Shown in pieces: positions 9,194 to 18,946 of a stretch of 47,008 nucleotides of DNA. The DNA lies in the NCBI GenBank assembly GCA_905182155.1, contig CAJJAX010000039.1, forward strand, positions 1-47,008, in the 5' to 3' direction. Every line of letters starts with the position of its first letter. Position 1 is the stretch's first letter. This stretch comes from an uncultured Pseudomonadales bacterium. Lineage in GTDB: Bacteria; Pseudomonadota; Gammaproteobacteria; Pseudomonadales; Azotimanducaceae. Below the pieces are notes generated by a model. That model was not told the origin of the DNA and did not search any database. It saw only the letters and a list, made by a program, of their open reading frames with translations. The position numbers were made by a program, and so were the translations under genes.

Positions 9194-9537
9194 TTAGCGA
9201 TGTCGCAACAACGCGCTTAAACCCGAAGGCTGAAGCCACCACCGGCACACCGCGGGCATCACCCCACAACTCACAATATCGATCAAGACATCCAGTTGCC
9301 CGCCAAACTGGCGGTCATCCCCGGTGCGCGTTTTTATTCTTCGGGCAATCAGGGCATCGGCCCAGTCGAAGGCAACCGCCCATACCGTTCCAATCATGGC
9401 CACATCGAAAATTCCGAGCAGACTGAAAGACACCGCCAAGGCCGTACAAGCCACGCCCGACAGCGAGCAGAGATTCGGAATATCGAGCACATAGGGCAAA
9501 ATTTTAGGCTGAAGAAATCGATCAAAACGTCTTCATT
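9194..9537 (-). pseudogene. Truncated CDP-alcohol phosphatidyltransferase
   Basis: The reading frame contains the family signature DWADALIARR...FGGQLDVLID, the Mg-binding D-x2-D-(G/A)-x2-AR-x-G-x3-D-x3-D motif of enzymes that transfer a phosphatidyl group from CDP-diacylglycerol. Here Ala replaces the usual Gly. The frame then ends after about 100 residues where about 200 are expected, so most of the membrane domain is missing. The N-terminus improves if one T is removed from the TTTT just after an ATG at 9537, which gives MKTFDRFLQPKILPYV. It is either a decayed gene or a frameshifted one whose rest I could not recover. Confidence 0.6.
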
Positions 9538-10137
9538 ACAACAGGGAAGCTCGCATCGAAGTTCAGAGTCATCAACGCGCTAGAATTCGGGCGGAACTTA
9601 AGTGCAGCGCGCGGTGTAACGAGATTGACCATTGACTGAACCCCGCTTCTCAACTTCCGAGGACATCGCGCGCGTTGAGACCAAGCTGCCTTTGGCGCCT
9701 AACTAGAACCGTCTGCAACACAGCCTGTCATAAAATGATGGCGCGCCGCTTTGGAAATAGCCGAACTGAGCACTGACCGAACCTCTAAGGCGGCTAAGCC
9801 TCTAAGCTTTTTTGTTTCCGTCGGTCCTATGCTCGCTGCCTTGACGGCACCTTAACGTTTTCGTTTCATTTTACTTCACTTCACTTCATTTTTGCCGTGC
9901 ATTAGAGCGTTGAATCATTGCTGCTGCCCCATTCTGAGATTTTTCGACGCGCCTCGGCTTGTCTTGGTTGCACAATGCTGAAAAAAACCGAACGGAACCA
10001 CTTATAAGACCAACGAGGCGGCTATAAAAGCCCGCATTGACAAGAACCTATTCTGGATACCCCGTATTGTAGCTTTCAGGTTGACGCCATCTAAGATTTT
10101 GTGCCCTAAGCCTTTCAGCAATAGCAAGGATAAAGCA
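9538..10137. other. Gene-poor stretch of about 600 bp
   Basis: I see no convincing gene on either strand. The stretch contains the direct repeat CCTCTAAG twice, ending in a run of T (about 9782-9810), which might be a remnant of a transcription terminator. It also has three tandem CTTCA units near 9874-9888 in a T-rich run. Promoter elements for the small gene at 10138 could lie near its right end. Confidence 0.4.
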
Positions 10138-10410
10138 ATGATGAACCAAGCACAGAAAATCCGGTCAATGATGAACCAAGCGCAGAGTATTCGTCTTGCC
10201 AGCTCAATTGAAAAAAGAGATTTTAGCTTTGAAATCGAACTATTAGGCACTATGTATCGGAGCGATCAATTTACAGGTGACATTAGTCCTTTGACCCGGC
10301 TATTGTACAAAGAACGCAGAAACATACAGTCGCTAGAACAATCGCTTGCGTCCCAGAAGCAAACCCATGAAATGGTCGAGCAGCAGATTTTGGAGGCGCT
10401 CAAGACCTAA
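10138..10410 (+). CDS. Small hypothetical protein with an N-terminal tandem repeat
   Basis: The 90-aa product has no family I recognise. The ATG at 10138 is preceded at 7 bp by AAGGA (10126-10130), which makes it a better start than the upstream one. The first 20 residues are a 10-residue unit repeated twice, MMNQAQKIRS and MMNQAQSIRL, encoded by a 30-bp tandem duplication (10138-10167 and 10168-10197). The C-terminal third (LLYKERRNIQSLEQSLASQ) looks like a coiled coil. It appears soluble and highly charged. It lies upstream of the AraC regulator on the same strand with a gap of more than 200 bp. Confidence 0.5.
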   Translation: MMNQAQKIRSMMNQAQSIRLASSIEKRDFSFEIELLGTMYRSDQFTGDISPLTRLLYKERRNIQSLEQSLASQKQTHEMVEQQILEALKT

Positions 10411-10635
10411 TCCGGCTGCAATTCCGCCCTGGTAGTATTAGCGTTAACTTTTAAGCTAAACTCCCAAAAAATTGGCGGTAAAATCTCTTGTTAGAAAACG
10501 CACGCACGTTAGGAATTGAGAGCGAAAACGGCGTAGGGTTTTACCTCGGAGGCTACGCTGTCTCGATTATTAATAACTGTAGGGCCACAGGCGCGTTCGA
10601 AGGCCACAAGTTTTCAGCAAGAATTAGATGACGCC

Positions 10636-11558
10636 TTGCTCGAAGCAGAGAAACGCGCTTTTCCACGTCTTGACTTGACGCTCACGACAAAAGCTTTACA
10701 ACATCTTGTGAAGACATCAGGACTCTCCTTCAAAGACGCCATGGCGAGCATGAAGGCCGCTGGCCCAGCGTTCGGTGTCAGGAGCCTATTGATTGCGACC
10801 GCGCCAACCCTACTTGACGCGCTTTACTCGACGATGAACATGGCCGCGCTTGCGACCAACGTTTACGCCAACGTCCTCACCGAGACCGCCGAAAAAGTTT
10901 TTATTACACTCTACTTCAACACGCCAGTCGCCAGAGAGATTAGGCACTACTTACTAGGGCTTCTGGAGACGGAAGCTTTTTCATGGCGCAACGTCAAAAC
11001 CTAGGGCTTGCCCCAACATCGACTACGCACTTATATTCTAGCGCACATCCTTTGAGTTCAGCACTTTCACCCTCGGTACTAAATCAATTGCCGATCCAAA
11101 TTGCCATATCGCGTGACACACTAAAAGGCGTGATGCCAACAGCTAATGCCACTGAGTACGCCCTGATTCAGACACTGTTTGAACCCTATTTTAACGAATC
11201 AGTAAGACCAACCGTTTTTAAAAGACAGCTGCTCACCCAACTCGCGCATCGACGTCGGGCCCAACAATCGATGAGCCTAGTAGACCTTGCCAAAGAAAAT
11301 AACCTTTCCCAGACGTCATTTAAACGTCGACTCAGTGAACAGGGTTCTAGTTTTAACGAAATTAAAACTGCTTTTTTAGCCGCCGAGGCCTCATTACTAT
11401 TGCGCGCAGGGGGAGCATCCGTTCCTTCTGATGACCTAGAGACCGTATCGAACCAGTTGGGTTACGGTTCGCTTTCTGCATTCAGTCGCGCTTTCAAACA
11501 ATGGTATGGCATCAGCCCGTTGAAATTCCGACAACTCAGCAGTGCCGCTAAGCCCTGA
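10636..11558 (+). CDS. AraC-family transcriptional regulator, split by a frameshift
   Basis: Two overlapping frames make one regulator. The first (to about 10981) resembles the N-terminal ligand-binding domain of OruR-like AraC proteins, with AFGVRSLLIATAPTLLDAL. The second (to 11558) has the linker and the AraC DNA-binding domain: SLVDLAKENNLSQTSFKRRL as first helix pair, then LETVSNQLGYGSLSAFSRAF and WYGISPLKFRQ. Adding one T to the run of five at 10977-10981 joins the frames as EAFFMAQRQN. The frame stays open upstream to a stop at 10534 with no ATG; 10636 is a TTG, so the true start is uncertain. The inducer is unknown. Confidence 0.72.
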
Positions 11559-11861
11559 CCCCTGAATTGGGTCGCCAAAGACGCAAGCTGTTTCTAATCA
11601 GGGCTATCGGGCCCGCCTCAACCCTCGACGGTTACCGCTAAGCCTCTTTACGTTTGATTTGACGCCTGCTTGCAGCCTTACCCCAGGCGCATCACAGTGC
11701 CGAATGCATTGATTCTCAAAACTGTCATACAAAAATAACCATTGCGGTGCAGCCCAAAACATTCTTGACCGCCATCATCTTCTATTTTTTGCGACAGCAT
11801 TCTGAGTGTGAGCCGTTGGATAGGGTCCTTTTCTTTGACCGCCCTCAAATCCAGTTGGGAT
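11559..11861. other. Intergenic stretch of about 300 bp
   Basis: It lies between the convergent araC-like and tetR-like genes. I see no coding pattern, clear terminator hairpin or repeat. Confidence 0.4.
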
Positions 11862-12455
11862 TCAAAGGCTCGCGATGCGCTCTATCCCCGCCAAGATATA
11901 AGCCACAGCGAGTTCCATAGCCTCGTCTCGGTCAAGGCTCGCGCTCGCCGCAAGTTCCGCCGCCGCGATGGACGCTCCTGATGACATGCTGACCACCATG
12001 CCGGCTTGACGTGGACTCAACTGATATTGCTCGGCTGCCGCTCGAACCAAAAAGCGACCATTTTGACGACTGTGCCGGCGTCGTTCGACTTTTAGGCAAT
12101 CCGATATTTCGGGTTGGGACAGCAGCAAAGGTAGAACGTGGCCCGGCGCTTGGTGATCAAAATTGGTCGTGACAGAGATGCGGACAATGTCCTCAAAATT
12201 TTGCGCGTCCCGCGCCAACGCGCTGAATTCCTCGACAAACCGTTGGTACTCCCGCTTGAGGAGTGCTTGCAGCAACTCGGTCCGGTTGGCGAAATAGTTG
12301 TAGACCAAGGGCGCCGAAACCGCCGCGGCTTTGGCAAGGCCTTCCATGGTAAACGACTGCAAACCCTTGCTGATCAGCAAGGCTTGGGTCGTGTCCAGCA
12401 GCTGCTGACGGCGGGCATCGGGTGAGAGTCGTGTTCTTGATCGCGGGGAAACCAT
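11862..12455 (-). CDS. TetR-family transcriptional repressor
   Basis: The 197-aa product has the TetR helix-turn-helix at about residues 15-60 (RRQQLLDTTQALL, FTMEGLAKAAAVSAPLVYNYFANRTEL). The C-terminal ligand and dimer domain is variable, so the inducer cannot be read. It is divergent from the amidohydrolase gene, with 84 bp between them containing a promoter and a repeated element. It therefore probably represses that gene and itself. Confidence 0.88.
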   Translation of the reverse strand: MVSPRSRTRLSPDARRQQLLDTTQALLISKGLQSFTMEGLAKAAAVSAPLVYNYFANRTELLQALLKREYQRFVEEFSALARDAQNFEDIVRISVTTNFDHQAPGHVLPLLLSQPEISDCLKVERRRHSRQNGRFLVRAAAEQYQLSPRQAGMVVSMSSGASIAAAELAASASLDRDEAMELAVAYILAGIERIASL

Positions 12456-12476
12456 AATGGAATTCTATCGGTATTA

Positions 12477-12520
12477 TTGACAATCTAAAATAGGGCCGTT
12501 ACTTTACACAGTCTAAAATA
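12477..12520 (+). promoter_or_regulatory. Promoter and candidate TetR operator upstream of the amidohydrolase
   Basis: TTGACA (12477-12482) and TACTTT (12500-12505) are spaced 17 bp apart and point at the amidohydrolase gene. The 13-mer ACA(A/G)TCTAAAATA occurs twice, at 12480-12492 and 12508-12520, 28 bp apart. The first copy overlaps the -35 element and the second lies just after the -10, where a bound repressor would block polymerase. The hexamers and repeats are visible; binding by the divergent TetR protein is inferred. Confidence 0.55.
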
Positions 12521-12539
12521 AAAAATTCAGGAACCCGCC

Positions 12540-13701
12540 ATGACCTACGCCGCTCATCGACGCATTATCGACGTGGACTCGCATCTCTTTGAACTCGACG
12601 ATTTTCTACACAACGCGGCGAGACCAGAGCACCTTGACCTTGTGCCCTCAATGCATGCGCAGAAGGGCTTGGCCGTGCCGCAAGCGGGCTTGGATCGAGG
12701 GCGTGAGCTGCTCGCGCGCAGGCAAAGCGACCCTGCAACGATGGCCAAGTTTGAAGCGGCGCTCATGGACAACACCAAGAGCGGGTGGTCTCGGCTCGGC
12801 GCGTTTCGACCCGCAAGAGCGCTCCCACACGCTGGATCTATTAGGCTTTGAGATGCAGTGGGTTCTGCCAACCTACGCTTTTCATCAAACGCTGCACGCC
12901 GCCCATGACGAGGCGCTCGCCGCCACCTCAATAACCCTGAACCGCGCCATGGCAAATTTCTGCGCCCATGACCCGCGCTTAAAAGCGGTTGGTTATATTC
13001 CACTAAACCTTGGACCCGAGCGCGCTAAAGCAATTATGGACCAAGGCTTCGAGGATGGCTGTTATACCTTCTTGGTGCCCACGAACGAGCCCAACCCAGC
13101 GAACAAATCCTATACGCATCCCGACTTTGATCCGATCTGGGCCGGTTTTGCTGAGCGCGGCATCCCAGCCGGCATACATGTTGCGGCCAATGGAGATTAC
13201 AACCCCGTGTCACCCAGCTTTAAAAACAACGGCAAAAGTGAACTCGCGCTGGGCGGCGATGCCCCGGTGGGCGAGCTTGCCCTACTGAACATCGGCGCCA
13301 GCGCGCAGTTATTTCTATCCGCGATGATTTTTGACGACGTCTTTACGCGCCATCCCGATCTGCGCGTGATGAGCATGGAGCATGCCGCTTACTGGTTACC
13401 CTCCTGGCTGCACCAACTGGACTTCACAGCAAACTTACTGAAGCGCAGCCGTAAATTCGCGGAGGCGCCCTCGGTAACCGCAAAACGTCATATTAAGGTC
13501 TCGCCTTTCGCAGGCGAACCGGTCGGTTGGATTATCGATAATGTCGGACCCGACATGCTGGTATTCGCGTCCGACTACCCGCACCCAGAAGGCACGAACG
13601 ACCCCATCGGAAAGTTTGAGCGCACCATGACCGACTGTGATGCCGAAACAATGGATAAGTTTTACTTCGGTAATATGCTGGACTTGATGGGCTTGTCTTA
13701 G
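12540..13701 (+). CDS. Amidohydrolase family 2 (metal-dependent hydrolase), frameshifted
   Basis: This is a TIM-barrel amidohydrolase of the ACMSD/decarboxylase-like group. It starts at the ATG at 12540 after AGGA. The first frame carries the metal-site start RIIDVDSHLFEL. The second covers most of the protein, with GIHVAANGDY, MSMEHAAYWLPSW and the late FASDYPHPEGTND metal-site Asp and His. The frames cross near 12805, where removing one T from GCGTTTCG gives WSRLGAFDPQERSHT. The joined product is about 387 aa, normal for the family. The substrate is not evident. Control by the divergent TetR regulator is likely. Confidence 0.85.
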
Positions 13702-13777
13702 CCCAATTGGGGTAAGGCTTACGGGCTAGCTGCCCCAACCGCGCAAGCCGTGCTGTTCAGAGATTGAAGTATCAAGG

Positions 13778-15755
13778 TTAAGTCGCGAGTTCAGCGAGAT
13801 CTTTGAATTGCGCCAAGGCCTCGGGATTGGCCAGCGCATCGGTATTGGTCACGGCCTCGCCATGCACGACGTTGCGCACGGCCAGCTCCACAATCTTGCC
13901 GCTAATCGTTCTTGGAACATCCGTCACCGCAATGATTTTTGCCGGCACATGCCGCGGCGTGGTCTCGCGCCGGATCGTGCTGCGAATCCGCGCTTGCAGC
14001 GCCTCATCGAGCGCCAAGCCTGACCGCAACACCACAAATAGTACGACTCGGACATCACCCTCCCAATTTTGACCAATACAAATGCTGTCGAGGACCTCAC
14101 TTAACTTTTCCACCTGGCGATAAATCTCCGCCGTACCAATGCGAACGCCGCCGGGGTTTAACACCGCATCCGATCGGCCGTGAATGATCATCCCCTCGTT
14201 CGCGGTGATCTCACCATAATCGCCCTGCGCCCAGATGCCAGGATAGGTTTCAAAATAGGCGGCTCGATATTTTTTATGATCTGGATCACCCCAGAAGTAA
14301 ATGGGCGCATTCGGAAACGGCTTGATACAGACAAGCTCGCCTTTTTGCTGCCGAACCGCGCGGCCCTGGTCATCCCAGATTTCAACCGCCATACCGAGCC
14401 CGCGACATTGAATCTCGCCCTCCCATACCGGTAACCAGGGATTGCCCAAGACAAAGCAGGCAATAATATCCGTGCCACCAGAAATCGATGCCAAGCAGAG
14501 ATCCGCTTTAATATCGCGATACACATACCGAAAGCTTTCTTGTGAGAGCGGCGAGCCTGTGGACAGCAGGGTGCGCAATTGAGACAAATCATGCGTCTTG
14601 TTCGGGTTAACGCCTGCTTTTTCTAACGCACTGATGTATTTTGCGCTGGTGCCAAAGATGCTGACCTGCTCTTCCTCAGCCATATCAATTAATGACTTGG
14701 GCTCAGGGTAAAACGGCGAGCCATCATAAAGTACCAATGTGGCTTCTGAGGCCAAGCCACTGACTAGCCAATTCCACATCATCCATCCACAGGTGGTGAA
14801 ATAAAATAGCCTGTCATCAGTCTTTAAATCGGCGTGTAACTGGTGCTCTTTCAAGATGCTGAATGAGCGTGCCGCCAGCGCATGCGGACAATGCGCTTGG
14901 GCGCGCCGGATAAGGTCCCGGAGGAATACCTGCGCATGCAGCGGATCGAGTGCGAGCGCGCAGCTGCTCGCAGAAACGCTCAGCGCCGCGCTCGCGCTGA
15001 CAAGAAATTCCTCCCAGGTAATCGCTCGGGCAATCTTGTCGAGCGATGGCGCGGCGTCAACGACGGGCACCACCACCAGCTGCGCAATGCTCCCAATTTT
15101 GCTACAAATGGCGTCAAGACGCGGTAGTGTATCAATGGTTTTACCGTTATAAAAATAGCCATCACAACCAAACAATACCTTGGGTTCAATCTGACCAAAG
15201 CGGTCCATCACACCATTAATTCCAAAATCCGGTGAACACGAAGACCAAATGGCACCGATGCTGGCGGTTGCCAACATCGCGACAATCGTCTCGGGAATAT
15301 TCGGCATGAAGCCTGCGACCCGATCGCCACTGACAACACCCAGTTGGCGCAAACCAGCCGCGCATTCCGAGACCTGATCAAAGAGTTCGTTATAAGTGAC
15401 CGTTTTCCCGCGCGCCATTTTCTAGCCGAGCAATGAGCGCTGGCTTGTCACTGCGATGGCGCAAAAGATTTTCAGCGAAATTCAATCGCGCGCCCTCGAA
15501 CCACCGTGCGCCCGGAAACTGTTCTTCATCACTCAGCACCGCATCCCACTGGCGCGATGAACGAATCTCTGTGAATCGCCAGACCTGAGCCCAAAAAATG
15601 TCAGGCGCCTCACAAGACCAAGCATGCAGGGATTCATAGTCGTCGAAGCGTTTGCCGACGTCGCGCTCAAGGCGTTCAGCAAACCGGTTTAGGTTGCTGG
15701 CTTTGATTCGCTCAAGGCTCGGCTGCCAGAGGGGTTGCGCACGGTTGTCGTTCAT
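13778..15755 (-). CDS. aacS: Acetoacetate-CoA ligase, broken by several indels
   Basis: This cytosolic ligase makes acetoacetyl-CoA from acetoacetate, ATP and CoA, letting the cell use acetoacetate for lipid or polymer synthesis. The N-terminal frame (15755-15390) has the family-specific PLWQPSLERIKASNLNRF; the long frame (15418-13778) has FTTCGWMMWNWLVSGL, ISGGTDIIACF and PRTISGKIVELAV. The two join at an AAAA run (15418-15421). The P-loop region near 14860-14970 needs three successive frame changes: YSSGTLSGAPKRIV in one frame, CAGGTLIQHL in another, then back to KEHQLHADLK. The joined length (about 659 aa) fits AacS. Taken as written, the enzyme would lack its ATP-binding loop. Confidence 0.85.
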
Positions 15756-15953
15756 ACTGCAGCCCTATTCCGGAACAAGATGGTTGACCTTGATTGCCAG
15801 CGCGATGACCTCATGCGATTTAGTTCCGCTGGCGCACTAATGAACCCTATTCGCGCCCAACGCTTCATTGGTTCTGTTTGCGCTTTCCCAGCCGTACGCG
15901 ACGAAAGCATCATCGGCAAAGACCCCAACCTCGCGCAAAGGTCGCCGATGAGC

Positions 15954-16937
15954 CTATTTATTTTTGCTGTTTAAGGCTGGATACATCGGAGTCCAATCCT
16001 GCAACCATTTTGGCTCTGACAGCAGCTGGACTCTATCATCGATTTCGTAGGTCACAGGATAGGTTCCAGTAGATTTTAATGCGCCAGATTGAATGGCACT
16101 TAAAGTCTCTCGCAATCGCGTAACCGTTTCCAAGTTCAGTTCCGGAACGCCTATGGCGGCATCTCTATGCGCGCCAAATACCCGCAAGCTATCGCCACTC
16201 ACCGATTCGATTGTTTGCGCGCCCTGTAAATAGTCACCCATATTGCTATTCGGTAAAAACCCATACAATTGTCCAGGATATAAAAAATCTCCTGAAAACA
16301 GGTAGCCCGCATCCTGATCAAAAAGCGAAATCGAGTCTTCGGTGTGCCCAGGGGTATAGAGCACTAATAACGGCCTGTTACCTAAATCAATCGTCTCATT
16401 TGGGACGAGCCATTCACTGATCAAAATCTCGGGTAAGGCATACCCCTCGACCTCACCAAGGTGCTCAAACCGCGTTAACGGTAATGTGTTATCCGTTGCC
16501 CGCTGCCTTAAATGCGGCAAATCGACCAATGCTGTTTTTTCGAAGGCAACCTCGTTGCCAATGTGATCATAATGTAAGTGCGACGGAATAAAGGTCACCG
16601 GAAGATCCGTCAGGCTTTCCACAACGGCGCGAATGTCTCGCTGCCCGGTCCCGGCATCGAAAATAATCGCGCGGGTTTCGCCCAGTATCAGATAGTTAAA
16701 ATTAAATTGATAATACCGAGGCTCTCCAATGGCAAAGGTTCGTTCATCTATTTTCTGAACCGTATAGTAATCATCGAACCAGGTAACGGCTTCACCTTCA
16801 TCTTTCGGCGGCAACAACTCGGGCAGTTCATTCGACGTCATTGCGTAAATAAACAGGTTTGTCCGCTGGTCAATAATAATGGCGCCCAAAACCAATAAGG
16901 CAGCAATGATTGAAATAATGACTTTCACTTTCTTCAC
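15954..16937 (-). CDS. Membrane-anchored metallo-beta-lactamase-fold hydrolase
   Basis: The 327-aa product has an N-terminal hydrophobic anchor or signal at about residues 4-23. The binuclear zinc motifs follow in order: SHLHYDHIG (His120, His122, Asp124, His125), LYTPGHTEDSI, FSGDFLYPG and FGAHRD. This matches the MBL fold of glyoxalase-II-like and lactonase-like hydrolases; the substrate is unknown. Its codon use is more AT-rich than the copper operon or the isc operon, which suggests acquisition. It stands alone between aacS and a GST-like gene. Confidence 0.85.
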   Translation of the reverse strand: MKKVKVIISIIAALLVLGAIIIDQRTNLFIYAMTSNELPELLPPKDEGEAVTWFDDYYTVQKIDERTFAIGEPRYYQFNFNYLILGETRAIIFDAGTGQRDIRAVVESLTDLPVTFIPSHLHYDHIGNEVAFEKTALVDLPHLRQRATDNTLPLTRFEHLGEVEGYALPEILISEWLVPNETIDLGNRPLLVLYTPGHTEDSISLFDQDAGYLFSGDFLYPGQLYGFLPNSNMGDYLQGAQTIESVSGDSLRVFGAHRDAAIGVPELNLETVTRLRETLSAIQSGALKSTGTYPVTYEIDDRVQLLSEPKWLQDWTPMYPALNSKNK

Positions 16938-16994
16938 CCCCGAATCTTTGTAAATCCTCTTAGAGGTGGCCCTTCATAGCCCCTTGCCGACCCA

Positions 16995-17750
16995 TCATAT
17001 GAAATCACCGCCCAAGACCGCTGGGGCCTCACAGAACGTTGTCAGGATATAGTGCTGGTGTTCTTCAACCGTCTTACTCAGAACCTTTGCAATCTCTGGT
17101 ATTTTTGAGTTGTTCTCAAAGAACCTTAACATGCCTTTATTTTGTTGCGTTCTTGGCATGATTTCGGGCGGCGCCGCAACCACGCTCATGCTCATGGTGG
17201 CCCAATATAAGTCAGCGGCCGACAAGACGTCGCCCACCAAAAACCGTGAACCGCGCTGCTCTTGTGCTTTTAGACGATCATCAATCAGGGCAAGGATCTC
17301 AGCGATCTTATCCGGCGCCCTTAAACTCGCCGCCTCGCTGTAGCCATATTTTCGACCCAGTGGGCCATCCTTTAAGATCCTCATATTCCAAACAAGGCCA
17401 TCCTCAGCCAAGATCACCGCGCAGAGCCCGAACATCTCGAGGCGATGCTCAAAATTTTCAGGGATCAACCTGGGGCTGTCCACCGCCCCAATTTGCTCGG
17501 CTAATGCGAGTTGTTCTGTCCAAACATTTCTGGGCCGCTCCTCGTCATGAAGCATTGTGGGCAAACTCTTCTGACTCGTTAAATCAAATAGCCGAGCCTG
17601 CCGATCCTCGCCCGTTTCCGGATCAACCCCCATAAGCGGGTGACTGACTCGAATAATCGGGATTTTTTTTACGTAACAAATATTCTTTAAAGCCTCAGCG
17701 TACAAAGCTTGCACGCCCGGAACAAACGTAATCCGAGTGCCGCGCGTCAT
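16995..17750 (-). CDS. Glutathione S-transferase-like protein
   Basis: The product is at least 251 aa and looks like a two-domain GST. The N-terminal thioredoxin-like part contains ITFVPGVQALYAEALKNICY, comparable to GVPGPWSEAAK in related proteins. The C-terminal helical part contains the typical LVGDVLSAADLYWATM helix. Homologues usually have 15-25 further N-terminal residues. The frame stays open upstream to a TAA with no standard start codon, and a strong GAGGAGG site (17817-17823) lies before an ATT/ATC in that frame. The real start may be there and be altered by an error. The substrate is unknown. Confidence 0.7.
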   Translation of the reverse strand: MTRGTRITFVPGVQALYAEALKNICYVKKIPIIRVSHPLMGVDPETGEDRQARLFDLTSQKSLPTMLHDEERPRNVWTEQLALAEQIGAVDSPRLIPENFEHRLEMFGLCAVILAEDGLVWNMRILKDGPLGRKYGYSEAASLRAPDKIAEILALIDDRLKAQEQRGSRFLVGDVLSAADLYWATMSMSVVAAPPEIMPRTQQNKGMLRFFENNSKIPEIAKVLSKTVEEHQHYILTTFCEAPAVLGGDFI

Positions 17751-17965
17751 CCCAGCGGCCTGCTCTAGGGTGACGAACGCTGGGCCTTGTTGGGTTTCTG
17801 CTTTGATGTTAATCGCCTCCTCAGGAGCCCGGTTACTTTAAGGACTTCTATTTTGAATATCACGATGACGCAACCCTTGCGGGCGGCTTAATGGCCACTC
17901 ACCCTAGTCGAGGCTCGGTGGAACCTTTTGTACTGCACTGCTCGGAAGGTTTATCGAGTACCCGT

Positions 17966-18197
17966 TCATACTGAATTATCTTCAAAGGTCGCAACATACA
18001 ATGCTTCTACTTTTTCTCGAGCCCAAGGTGTGCGTCTTAAAAACTTCAGTGACGACTTAATTGAAGGATCGCTTTTAAAACAATTGATATTGATCTTCAA
18101 AGCCATCTTTTCCCATCCATGATGCTTGACTAGGCTTGGTTAGTACTTTCTCTAGCTTCATGCCGTGCAATGGATTGCTAGGTTGTTCATTGCTCAT
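17966..18197 (-). CDS. VF530 (DUF2132) family protein, one indel
   Basis: This small gene of about 76 aa is hidden by a frameshift. The first frame reads [21 protein letters not shown] from the ATG at 18197. After removing one C from AAGCCTAG near 18133, the frame continues [19 protein letters not shown], then [20 protein letters not shown] and stops at 17966. NPLHG...HGWE...INCF...SSLKFLR.TPWAR is the diagnostic pattern of the VF530 family, named from a Vibrio fischeri protein. These are short, possibly nucleic-acid-binding proteins of unknown role. The GC content is low for the window. Confidence 0.8.
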
Positions 18198-18339
18198 ATT
18201 TTTAAGATCTCAATATTCTTCTGAGAAACCCACGCCGAATCATTTTCGCATGACCTACCTGAGACTTCTTATTGTCTCAGAAAAGCAACTCAGGGTCATG
18301 AAACACGGGCTTAGCCTAAAGCGGCAAAGTAAGCCCCCT

Positions 18340-18890
18340 GAAGTGTCCCTAGTTTCTTAGGCGCCTGCTTTGTTCATTTTCTTCTGTTTAATTTCAGAGG
18401 CAACCGGCGACAGCTTGCCATTGTCTGCGTGCTTGCGTTTTGGGTTCTAGAAAATCTCGATGTAATCGAACCCGTCCTGCCTTGCAGCGTCCAGTGTGGG
18501 GTCGATCAGTCGCCTGCTTCGTTACCGTTGCAACCGGCGAAAGACGCGTTCTGCCACCGCATTGTCATGGCAAGTCCCACGCCTGCTCAGGCTCGCATCC
18601 AGATTGTGTTTGCCCAAAACGACCGCCACGCCGTGCTGGCAAACTGAGCGCCTTAGCCTGCATGGATCATCATCTTGGTCTTTGGCTTGCGCCGCCATAC
18701 AGCGCTGAGCAATGCGTGCAAAGCGAGGACCGTTGTCATTCGAGGTTGCGTCACTTCGCCCACGACAGGTCTTAAGAACAGATCCATCACAACCGATCGG
18801 TATGACGAGGCCTCATGCGTTTTGATGTCGGTGAGGCCTGGCGCCCAAAGTCGATCAGCCGCGTCGACTTCGAACTGTTGATCTAACGTG
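18340..18890 (-). mobile_element. Decayed IS3-family transposase fragment
   Basis: On the minus strand, pieces of an IS3-group OrfB integrase core are readable across frames and stops. They are LDQQFEVDAADRLWAPGLTD, YRSVVMDLFLRPVVGEV, RMTTVLALHALLSAVWRRKP, GAQFASTAWRSF, the CHDNAVAER box with its neighbouring RRG, then FDYIEIF and NPKRKHADNGKLSP near 18400-18450. The first Asp region (normally W.SDITYI) is altered to APGLTDIK. There are in-frame stops, and the upstream part of OrfB and all of OrfA are missing. CCCTGAAGTGTCCCTAG near 18336-18352 may be the old right end. This is a dead remnant. Confidence 0.78.
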
Positions 18891-18946
18891 TAAAGTCTGC
18901 ACTTTCAACATAAGAAGTTGAGCGATACACCGAATCTTTTGAACCC

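Noticed and set aside
9874..9888. Three CTTCA units as a regulatory repeat
   Set aside because: Only three short copies in a low-complexity T-rich run; too little to distinguish from chance.
10002..10250. A hydrophobic membrane protein on the minus strand
   Set aside because: It is the antisense of the small repeated gene; its two hydrophobic repeats simply mirror the 30-bp tandem duplication, and it has no good ribosome binding site.
13705..13740. A terminator between the amidohydrolase and aacS
   Set aside because: TTGGGG and CCCCAA can pair across a long loop, but the stem is only 6 bp and no T run follows.
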